Shown: one piece after another, positions 1-6,360 of the stretch
How the letters are laid out: every line of letters starts with the position of its first letter
Numbering within the stretch: the first letter of the stretch is position 1
Assembly (NCBI GenBank): GCA_041488295.1
Contig: JBGPOZ010000110.1
Coordinates: forward strand, 1-14,685
Length of the DNA stretch: 14,685 nt
From: URHD0088 sp041488295
GTDB lineage: Bacteria > Pseudomonadota > Alphaproteobacteria > ATCC43930 > CGMCC-115725
Reading direction: 5' to 3'
The notes under the pieces: model-generated
Seen by the model: only the letters and a program-made list of their open reading frames with translations
Told to the model about the DNA's origin: nothing
Databases searched by the model: none
Position numbers and translations under genes: made by a program

Positions 1-1
1 G

Positions 2-21
2 CATGCTTGACTTCAAGCATG
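2..21. repeat. 20-bp near-perfect palindrome at left edge
   Basis: Nine-base arms CATGCTTGA (2-10) and TCAAGCATG (13-21) are perfect reverse complements separated by CT. The site lies downstream of the LysR gene stop, in the short non-coding piece (1-84) that the window shows. It could be an operator for a neighbour outside the window or a small hairpin. There is no T-run to make it a classical terminator. Confidence 0.4.
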
Positions 22-84
22 TGCGCCGGCCGATCTTCCCGCTCGATCGCCTCAACACGCCGTGACGCGCGGCAGCGTGACCGA

Positions 85-999
85 TCATTGCTCGGGGAGC
101 AAGAAATCCTTGGCGCGCAACTTGCTGCAGGTGAAGTCGACAAAAGCGCGGACGCGACTCGGGAGATGCCGCCGATCGAGATAGCAGACGTAGTGCCCTC
201 TTTGCCGGGCGATATAGTCGGTCAGCACGGAGATGAGCCGGCCGGCAATGATATGCGGAACCGCTTGATAGCTGCCGATCTGGGCTAGGCCCATGCCGCT
301 GATCGCTGCAAGGCAGGTCGCCTCGGCGTCATTCACGATCAAGCCGCCGGCGACGCTCTGATTGTAGCGCGTTCCGTCCTTCTCGAACTCCCAATTGAAA
401 ACGCGTCCGCTGCTGGCCAGCCTGAAGTTGATGCAGCGATGCTGCGCCAAATCGTCCGGCGTCGCCGGCGTCGCATGGCGCGCGAAGTATTGCGGAGATC
501 CGCACACGATGAGCTGCATCGGCGCCAATTGACGGGCAACGATATCGCGGTCTTCCAGCCGGCCATTGCGGATGGCGACGTCGATCCGATCCTCGACGAG
601 GTCGGCGAACCGATCATCGAGGTAGAGATCGAGGACGATGCGGGGGTAGCGGCGGCTGAATTCCGGCAACAAAGGCAAGAGGCATTGGCGCCCGAACCCG
701 ACCGTCGAGCTGACGCGCAACACACCATGCGGCTCGCCCTCCACATCGCGAAGGAGGGATGCGGCGGCCTGGAGCTGCTCGAACGCTGGGCGGCAGCGCT
801 CGTAGTAGAGCGTGCCTTCGTCGGTAAGGGCCAGCCTCCGCGTCGTGCGATTGAGGAGCCGCACGCCGAGCGCCGCTTCGAGCCGCTGCACATTCTTGCT
901 GACGGCGGGAGGCGACATCCCGAGCGCGTCGGCAGCTTTGGCGAAACTGCCGGTCGAGACGACCTTCACGAAGGCGGCAATGCCGGCTAGATGCTCCAT
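85..999 (-). CDS. LysR-family transcriptional regulator
   Basis: This is a 304-aa DNA-binding transcription factor of normal LTTR length. Residues about 5-62 form the winged helix-turn-helix, with the characteristic run GSFAKAADALGMSPPAVSK followed by LEAALGVRLLNRTTRRLALT. Residues about 88-295 form the periplasmic-binding-protein-like effector domain. The N-terminus resembles the large subgroup of proteobacterial LTTRs that includes DsdC/AaeR-like regulators, and the ligand cannot be read from sequence. The start at 999 puts the HTH five residues in, as in the family, although no strong ribosome-binding site precedes it. The gene is transcribed away from the membrane protein gene at 1233, and the gap between them carries LysR-type half-sites. 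The likely target is therefore that gene and/or autoregulation. Family assignment is firm; target is inferred. Confidence 0.95.
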   Translation of the reverse strand: MEHLAGIAAFVKVVSTGSFAKAADALGMSPPAVSKNVQRLEAALGVRLLNRTTRRLALTDEGTLYYERCRPAFEQLQAAASLLRDVEGEPHGVLRVSSTVGFGRQCLLPLLPEFSRRYPRIVLDLYLDDRFADLVEDRIDVAIRNGRLEDRDIVARQLAPMQLIVCGSPQYFARHATPATPDDLAQHRCINFRLASSGRVFNWEFEKDGTRYNQSVAGGLIVNDAEATCLAAISGMGLAQIGSYQAVPHIIAGRLISVLTDYIARQRGHYVCYLDRRHLPSRVRAFVDFTCSKLRAKDFLLPEQ

Positions 1000-1011
1000 G
1001 CGCCGATTCGA

Positions 1012-1038
1012 TAACCCGAGGTTACGAGTGACTTAACC
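1012..1038. promoter_or_regulatory. Candidate LysR operator: three alternating half-sites
   Basis: TAACC (1012-1016), GGTTA (1020-1024) and TAACC (1034-1038) alternate in orientation, giving two overlapping inverted repeats with 3-bp and 9-bp centres. The 1020-1038 pair contains a T-N11-A core (T1023 to A1035), the classical LysR box. It lies 13-40 bp upstream of the LysR start and about 195 bp upstream of the divergent membrane gene. Binding is inferred. Confidence 0.5.
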
Positions 1039-1232
1039 GATTGGGCGGATGGCGTAAAGAATCGAATGTACTAACATGTCTAATTCGGGGGCCGCGGCTC
1101 CTGCACTTGGCGAAGGTCGCATCGTAGAAGGTGGAAGTCGAAGGGAGCGATCTCTCCGATCGACAAGGCAATGCGCGACCCGACGACATCGATGGCTCTC
1201 CGCCTCGGCGGGGACAAAGGGGGGAGATGACA

Positions 1233-2303
1233 ATGTCGCAATTGGCCCACAGTCAGGCACCGGGTTCCTACGGTCTCAAAGCGCGGGTTCCGATGGTCAT
1301 CGCGCCGCTGGCCGCGTTGATCTATCCCTTCACGTTGAAAGGGTTCAACGCGAGCGTCACGATGATTACCGCGGCCGGCGCTAACGGCGGCGCGCTGCCC
1401 TGGGTCATGGCGACGATTTCCTTGCTCGTGGCATTTGCGGTGCCGACCATCGCCCTGCTCTCGGCCATGAGTTTCTCCGCTATTGCGGCTCCAACGGCGG
1501 CGGAGCTGCGCGCGAAGCGCGTTGCTCTCCTCGCCGTCGCCGCACCGACGATCTTCACCTTCGTCGGCGTCGTTCTTTACATGCTGGGCGATCCGATCCC
1601 GGACGATTGGGCTTTGGTCGTCTTCTGGGCGGTTGCCGCGGTGATGGTGGCGCGCGCCGACAACGAAACGCCTGCGCCAACCACAATCGCGCCGGTCCCG
1701 GCCGCGCTGCGCGTCGCCCATGGCGCGTCGGCGATCGGGATCGTCGCGATCTTCCTCGCGCTTCATATCGCAACCCACCTCACCGGGCTTGCCGGCCCGG
1801 TCACATACGATGCCGTGATGAAGGGGTTTCGCCAAGTCTACCGGACAGAGCTGCTTCAACCCGTCCTGGTCGCGCTGTTTTTCTTCCAGATCGCAACCGG
1901 CCTCTTCTTCGTCTGGCGGTATTCCGCGGCGCCCTCCGACCGCTTCCGGACGTTCCAGGTGGCTTCGGGTGTCTATCTCGCCTTCTATGTCCTTGGGCAC
2001 ATGAACTCGGTCTTCATCTTCGCCCGGACCTACCTTGGAATCGACACCGGCTGGGGGTTCGCGACGGGTGCGCCGACAGGCCTCGTCAAGGATGCCTGGA
2101 ACATTCGTCTCGTTCCGCATTACGCGCTCGGCGTCTTCTTCGTGCTGTCGCATTTATGCGCGGGTGCCCGAGTGGTGATGGCGAAGCATGGCGTCCGTCA
2201 AGCGCTAGCGGATCGCTTCATGATCGCCGGCACCGCGCTAGCGGGTGCCGTCGCGGTGGCGATCATTCTCGGCCTGTGCGGTTTGCGTCTGCAATTCGCC
2301 TGA
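1233..2303 (+). CDS. Polytopic membrane protein, possible di-heme cytochrome b-like
   Basis: This 356-aa protein has about nine hydrophobic helices (roughly residues 18-42, 54-82, 97-118, 126-142, 165-187, 208-230, 243-266, 294-314, 330-352). I do not recognise a named family with certainty. The C-terminal five helices carry regularly placed histidines in or next to membrane segments: H178 and H182 in ALHIATHLTG, H256 in LGHMNS, H296 in VPHYALG and H307 in LSHLCAG. This arrangement recalls the five-helix cytochrome b subunits of succinate dehydrogenase/fumarate reductase, but no catalytic flavoprotein or iron-sulfur subunit is nearby. The N-terminal four helices are extra. The start at 1233 is preferred over the ATG at 1227 because an AAAGGGGGGAG ribosome site ends six bases before it. 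The divergent LysR gene probably regulates it. Coding is secure from length and codon bias; function is inference. Confidence 0.85.
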   Translation: MSQLAHSQAPGSYGLKARVPMVIAPLAALIYPFTLKGFNASVTMITAAGANGGALPWVMATISLLVAFAVPTIALLSAMSFSAIAAPTAAELRAKRVALLAVAAPTIFTFVGVVLYMLGDPIPDDWALVVFWAVAAVMVARADNETPAPTTIAPVPAALRVAHGASAIGIVAIFLALHIATHLTGLAGPVTYDAVMKGFRQVYRTELLQPVLVALFFFQIATGLFFVWRYSAAPSDRFRTFQVASGVYLAFYVLGHMNSVFIFARTYLGIDTGWGFATGAPTGLVKDAWNIRLVPHYALGVFFVLSHLCAGARVVMAKHGVRQALADRFMIAGTALAGAVAVAIILGLCGLRLQFA

Positions 2304-2386
2304 CGCGACCTGCAGCGGTAGATGGAAGCGTTTCCTCTCGCAGCCGCACGCGGCAGCGAAATACTAGGTTGGGGACTTTAGGCCAG

Positions 2387-2806
2387 TCACTCGCCGGCGA
2401 GATGGAGAACGAGCTCTCGGGTGTGCGGTTTTCGGCGGTGCTCGACGACGTAGATGCCCTGCCAGGTGCCGAGGAGAAGCCGCCCCGCCTCGACCGGAAT
2501 CGCAAGGTGACTCGGCAGCAGTGCCGCGCGGATGTGCGAGGGCATGTCGTCGGGGCCTTCATCGACATGCGTGTAGAGGTGGTCGCTCTCGGGCACGAGC
2601 CGCGCGAGGAAATCTTCGAGATCGCGCCGTACCTCCGCCGCCGCGTTCTCCTGGATGAGGAGCGAGGCGGAGGTGTGGCGGATGAAGATCGTCAAGAGGC
2701 CGCGGCGGATCTGTTGTTTCGCGACCCAGGCGATGATGTTGCCGGTTGCTTCATGGAGCCCGTGGCCCGGCGTTTGAAAGCTTAAGACGTGTTGCGCCTG
2801 CGGCAT
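2387..2806 (-). CDS. yjbQ: YjbQ/UPF0047 family protein
   Basis: This 139-aa protein covers the full length of the UPF0047/YjbQ family. Diagnostic runs are RHTSASLLIQENA (H44), YTHVDEGPDDMPSHI (H80, E83, H91) and LLGTWQGIYVVEHR (W115, Q116, E122, H123). The conserved histidines form the presumed metal site. Some family members are annotated as secondary thiamine-phosphate synthases because E. coli YjbQ shows weak activity of that kind; the physiological role is not settled. The start at 2806 is preceded by GGGGAGGA six bases upstream on the coding strand. It lies 109 bp downstream of the kinase gene on the same strand and is convergent with the membrane gene ending at 2303. A link to the kinase is not evident. 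Confidence 0.95.
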   Translation of the reverse strand: MPQAQHVLSFQTPGHGLHEATGNIIAWVAKQQIRRGLLTIFIRHTSASLLIQENAAAEVRRDLEDFLARLVPESDHLYTHVDEGPDDMPSHIRAALLPSHLAIPVEAGRLLLGTWQGIYVVEHRRKPHTRELVLHLAGE

Positions 2807-2880
2807 CGCTCATCCTCCCCGTGCCTTGTTAGGGGGCGAAGAATAAGCCAAACACAGCGGGGTGGTCTTTGTGATGAAAT

Positions 2881-2904
2881 CTCGCGCCGCGCGGTTGTCG
2901 CGAG
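2881..2904 (-). terminator. Weak candidate terminator after the kinase gene
   Basis: CTCGCG (2881-2886) and CGCGAG (2899-2904) form a 6-bp GC stem. On the minus strand it is followed by ATTTCATC, which is only modestly T-rich. It sits about 12 bases past the kinase stop, so it may separate the kinase from yjbQ. No strong U-tract is present. Confidence 0.3.
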
Positions 2905-2915
2905 CCGGTGTGGGG

Positions 2916-5612
2916 TCAGTGCTGGCGGCCGATGGCTTGCGGGATCGGCCGAGCCGCGGCGTCGCCATCGGAGTGCTCGCACGCCTGCGCCGCCCGAAGA
3001 ACGCGCGCGGCGGGGAACCAGACCGTCACATTCGTCCCGGTGCCGGGTGTGCTTTCGAGGCGCAACTCACCCTGATGCAGCTCGACGAGGCGCCGCGTCA
3101 GCGGCAGGCCGAGACCAGTGCCGTCCTGTCGCCGATTGAGGCCGTGATCGATCTGCGAGAACGCTTCCATCACGCGCGATAGATCTTCGGCGGCGATGCC
3201 GATGCCGGTGTCCTTGACGGCGATGATGACGCCACCCTCATCGGGCGTCCTCGCAGCAGCGACGGACAGCGTCACGCGCCCACCCGGCTCGGTGAATTTC
3301 ACGGCGTTCGAGACGAGGTTGAGGACGATCTGTTTGACGCGCCGCTCATCGGCGCGAAGGCCGAGGACCTCCGACGGCAGCTCATTGCGCAACGACAACA
3401 CGAGCCCTGTCTCGTCGGCGCGTGCTCGCACCATCCGCACCGCCGCGGAAACGGTGGCGAACAAGTCGATGTCGTCCTCCTGCAATTCGAGGCGTCCGGC
3501 CTCGATCTTCGAGAAGTCGAGGATGTCGTTGATGAGCTGGAGAAGGTGGCGCCCGCTCTCGGCGATGTCCCGCGCATACTCAGCATAACGCGGATGGCCG
3601 AGCGGGCCGAACGTCTCCTTCATCATGAGGTCGGCAAAACCGATGACGCCGTTCAAGGGCGTGCGGAGCTCATGGCTCATATTGGCGAGAAAGACCGATT
3701 TCGAGCGGCTCGCGTCCTCGGCGGTTTCGCGGGCGCGTGCGAGATCTTCGGCGGTCGCGCACAATGTCGTCGCCTGCTCCTCGAGCCGCTCGGACGCATC
3801 GCGCAGCTCGTGCTCGCGCGCGACCTCCTCGCTGACGTCGCGGTACTGGGCAAGCCATCCGCCATCGGCCGTGGGGACGCCACGCACGTCGAGCCATCGA
3901 CCGCTGTCGCCGCGGCGGCGGAAATGGATGGGACGGCCGGCGCGCGCCGTAGCCTCGCGGCCGGCGACGAGCTCGTCGGGATCGCCGATCCCGTAGTCGC
4001 CGCGGGTCGCGAGGGCATAGCGGAAGGCGCGCCCCGGATCGGGCGAGGCGAGGATCCGGTCGCGCTCCTCCGGCGTGAAATCGACAAGCTGAAAGAGCTG
4101 GCTGTTGTTGGCGACCATGCGACCATGTCGATCGAACACCTGAACGCCGTCCGGCATTTCGCGAAGAATCGCCGACAAGGTTGCATTCTTCTCGGCGAGC
4201 TCGTCCTCCGCCGCCTTGCGGGCCGAAACATCGCGCAGCGCGGCGACGAATTCGTGCGTGGCGCCGCGCTCGGGGTCGACCGCAAGGCGAAAGGCGGCCT
4301 CGATCCAAACGTAGGACCCATCCTTTCGGCGAAGACGATGGGTGTCGATCGCGGTGGCTCCGCCGACCCCGTTGTGCTCGATCTCGTCGAGCAATGTCGC
4401 GACGCGCGTCGCGTCGGCGGCGTGAAGGAAGGCGACGAAGGGCATGCCGATCAGTTCTTCGGGCGCATAGCCAAGGGCTTCGCGCGAGGCCGGCGACACA
4501 TAGCGCGGCATGCGGTCTTCGTCGATCGCCATGATGACGTCGTTGGCGTTCTCGGCAAGGAGACGATAGCGCCGCTCGCTCTCGCTCGCCGTTCGCTCGG
4601 CTTTGCCGCGGCGCCGCAACTCTGCGCTGAGGGCCACGCCAAGCCATAAAGCGATCCCGGCAAAGCCGATCATGACGACGCCGATGATCACCCCTCGTTG
4701 CCACCACTCGGCGAGGATCGCACCGCTCGATTTGCCGAAGACGACAACGAGCGGCAGCCCGGCGATCTGGCGATAGGTGAAGAGGCGGCGCGTGCCGTCC
4801 ACGGCCGATATATCCTCGAAGTGCCCGAATGGAGCTTCCCGCAGATGGCGCAACGTCGCTGCGTTCGGGTAGACGCGGCCGATCTCCCGATCGTCGAAGG
4901 GGTTGCGCATCAACAATGTGCCGTCGTTGCGAAAGAGTGCAATGGCGCCGTGCACATCGAGCGTGAGGTTCTGAAACAACTCTCTGACGTAGTCGAGCCG
5001 CAACGAACCGGCGACCACTCCGGCAAAGCGGCCCTCCGGGCTCTCGATTCGACGCGCGAGGGCGATCTCCCATTCGCCCTTGGGTCCGGCGCGGAAGGGC
5101 GCGCCGATGAAGAGGTCCGGTTGCGTGTGCTCTTTCAGAAAGCGGAAGTAGTCGCGATCCGCAAGATTTGCCGGCGGCGGGTCGACGGTGCTCGAGTCGA
5201 AGACGATTTGGCCTTTGTCATCGAGAACGCGCGTGACGCCGAATTGTCCCGCACTTGCGGCGCGGTCGAACAGGATGAGCTGGCGGGCCTCGCCGCTGAC
5301 CGTGCGCGTCTCGGCAAGCTTCAGCCCATCGGTCACCGCCTGCAGCGAAAGGTCGTATCCCGCGACGACGCGGTCGAGGTCCCGAGCGAGGGTGGCGATC
5401 AGATTCTCGGAGGATTGGATCGCTTGGCGCCAGGCGAGCTGCCGCGCGTCCCAAATCATCCAACACGCAAGCGCGACAATGCCGATGACGACGAACCACG
5501 CGGCGGCAAAGAGCACCCTGGTCCGACGGATCGGTCGGACCCAGCTCAGCCACCGTGACATCGCTCTCGCGCTTTCAGCGGATCGGGATCGCCTCGCCCC
5601 AGCATCCCGCAT
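2916..5612 (-). CDS. Membrane sensor histidine kinase (dCache-PAS-PAS-HisKA-HATPase)
   Basis: This is an 898-aa two-component sensor. A first membrane helix (about 33-56) and a second (about 304-328) bracket an extracytoplasmic region of about 245 residues with a DRDYFRFLKEH run typical of double-Cache sensing domains. Two PAS domains follow: about 345-465, with RRKDGSYVWIEA, and about 475-590, a PAS_7-like domain with GVQVFDRHGRMVANN. A coiled coil runs from about 595 to 640. HisKA has the phosphoacceptor H647 in ANMSHELRTPLNG. The ATPase shows an N-box (NLVSNAVKFTE, about 768), G1 (DTGIGI, about 799), F-box (AFSQID) and G2 (GTGLGL, about 829). There is no receiver domain and no response-regulator gene in the window, so it is an orphan kinase here. 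The start at 5612 has GTGAGGGG five bases upstream; an internal Met18 (5561) is a weaker alternative. A 15-bp palindrome lies 32 bases upstream. Confidence 0.96.
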   Translation of the reverse strand: MRDAGARRSRSAESARAMSRWLSWVRPIRRTRVLFAAAWFVVIGIVALACWMIWDARQLAWRQAIQSSENLIATLARDLDRVVAGYDLSLQAVTDGLKLAETRTVSGEARQLILFDRAASAGQFGVTRVLDDKGQIVFDSSTVDPPPANLADRDYFRFLKEHTQPDLFIGAPFRAGPKGEWEIALARRIESPEGRFAGVVAGSLRLDYVRELFQNLTLDVHGAIALFRNDGTLLMRNPFDDREIGRVYPNAATLRHLREAPFGHFEDISAVDGTRRLFTYRQIAGLPLVVVFGKSSGAILAEWWQRGVIIGVVMIGFAGIALWLGVALSAELRRRGKAERTASESERRYRLLAENANDVIMAIDEDRMPRYVSPASREALGYAPEELIGMPFVAFLHAADATRVATLLDEIEHNGVGGATAIDTHRLRRKDGSYVWIEAAFRLAVDPERGATHEFVAALRDVSARKAAEDELAEKNATLSAILREMPDGVQVFDRHGRMVANNSQLFQLVDFTPEERDRILASPDPGRAFRYALATRGDYGIGDPDELVAGREATARAGRPIHFRRRGDSGRWLDVRGVPTADGGWLAQYRDVSEEVAREHELRDASERLEEQATTLCATAEDLARARETAEDASRSKSVFLANMSHELRTPLNGVIGFADLMMKETFGPLGHPRYAEYARDIAESGRHLLQLINDILDFSKIEAGRLELQEDDIDLFATVSAAVRMVRARADETGLVLSLRNELPSEVLGLRADERRVKQIVLNLVSNAVKFTEPGGRVTLSVAAARTPDEGGVIIAVKDTGIGIAAEDLSRVMEAFSQIDHGLNRRQDGTGLGLPLTRRLVELHQGELRLESTPGTGTNVTVWFPAARVLRAAQACEHSDGDAAARPIPQAIGRQH

Positions 5613-5643
5613 CAGAACCCCTCACTCTCCGCGGATCGCCGAA

Positions 5644-5658
5644 TATGACCGCGTCATA
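5644..5658. promoter_or_regulatory. 15-bp palindrome upstream of kinase gene (candidate operator)
   Basis: TATGAC (5644-5649), centre CGC, GTCATA (5653-5658): perfect 6-bp arms. It lies 32-46 bases upstream of the kinase start codon in a locally AT-richer patch. This is a plausible regulator-binding site around the kinase promoter; the binding protein is unknown. Confidence 0.4.
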
Positions 5659-5822
5659 CTTAAGAAATGGCGAATGAACGCGGCAGGCGCTAGGAAAGCA
5701 GGCGATGCAATCCATTCGAGAATTCCGCACGACTCTTGGTCCGGAATGGGTGCGCCGTCACCCTCCGGCATTGGCGTCTGTCGACCGCGGAATTGGCATA
5801 GCTGGAGATCGGAGGGCGACCT

Positions 5823-5855
5823 TTGACAAGTCCGACGATTGCGATAGCTTATCGC
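5823..5855 (+). promoter_or_regulatory. Promoter-like TTGACA element with palindrome over the -10
   Basis: TTGACA (5823-5828) matches the sigma-70 -35 consensus exactly. A 16-base spacer leads to TAGCTT (5845-5850) as a weak -10. The perfect palindrome GCGATA-GCT-TATCGC (5841-5855) covers the -10, a classical position for repressor binding. Transcription would run toward the small gene at 6063 with a leader of about 200 bases. The promoter is inferred from sequence only. Confidence 0.45.
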
Positions 5856-6062
5856 CCGTGCGTTCGGCCGTGGTGCTTCGAACCTTCGCGGTTTGGGCCA
5901 TGGGTCGTCGGCATCAGGGTCCAAGGCGATGGTCCGGCTCCGGACGAATGTCGTCCCGGCGTCGGCATTGCTTTGGGCCAGGTGGTTTCCGGCCGTTAGG
6001 TCCACTGGACGCGGCGGTCTTGGAACACCATATCGCTCCCCTTCAACTGAACTGAGGTTGGC

Positions 6063-6353
6063 ATGAAAGAAGCCGCGGAGATGAGCTTGACGGAGCTTCG
6101 TTCCGAATTGCGCCAGATGGGCGTCACCGACCGTTTGACGGCGCTCGTCCGACGCGAGATGGCCGCGGCCGAGGAGCGCGTAGCCAGTGCGGCGGCGAAG
6201 GGCGGCGGCGTCAATGCGAAGTATGATCCGCTCCGCGCCCAATTGTTCGTCCTGAAGGCGAACGGCATGACCAATCCCGATTTGACCTTGAACCGCAAGG
6301 GCACCTTGTTCGTCACCTTGACGACGCGCGAAGAGATCGAGGACGCGGCGTAA
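6063..6353 (+). CDS. Small protein of unknown function
   Basis: This 96-aa protein is acidic to neutral and probably soluble, with no signal peptide or membrane helix. Residues about 1-45 look helical and charged (SLTELRSELRQMG, then RREMAAAEERVASAAA). A glycine-rich hinge (KGGGVNAKYDP) follows, and the second half has beta-like stretches (AQLFVLKANG, GTLFVTLTTREE). I do not recognise the family. Support for coding comes from an ACTGAGG site five bases before the ATG, GC-rich third positions, and a clean fit: it stops seven bases before the convergent SHMT-like gene stop. A promoter-like element lies about 210 bases upstream. The region is also open on the minus strand, but that frame shows no domain. 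Confidence 0.7.
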   Translation: MKEAAEMSLTELRSELRQMGVTDRLTALVRREMAAAEERVASAAAKGGGVNAKYDPLRAQLFVLKANGMTNPDLTLNRKGTLFVTLTTREEIEDAA

Positions 6354-6360
6354 GCCAATC

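Larger units (their letters stand above)
5613..6062. other. 450-base intergenic region with two palindromes
   Basis: The six-frame translations here lack recognisable domains and have arginine/proline-rich, shadow-like composition, so I read it as non-coding. It holds a 15-bp palindrome near the kinase start (5644-5658), a promoter-like TTGACA element with an overlapping 15-bp palindrome (5823-5855), and about 200 bases of leader before the small gene at 6063. A short GTCCA-C-TGGAC inverted repeat occurs near 5999-6009. Confidence 0.55.

Noticed and set aside
88..102. TTGCTC-GGG-GAGCAA hairpin as the LysR gene terminator
   Set aside because: It lies inside the last codons of the gene and no T-run follows on the minus strand.
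1080..2153. Minus-strand open frame of 357 codons opposite the membrane protein
   Set aside because: The translation is highly charged and repetitive, whereas the plus strand gives regular membrane helices with a good ribosome site.
2343..2354. GCCGC-AC-GCGGC hairpin between the convergent membrane and yjbQ genes, as a terminator
   Set aside because: The stem is only five pairs with almost no loop, and no T-run follows on either strand.
5705..6055. Plus-strand open frame of 116 codons in the intergenic region
   Set aside because: No ribosome site, no recognisable domain, and arginine/proline-rich composition; treated as non-coding.
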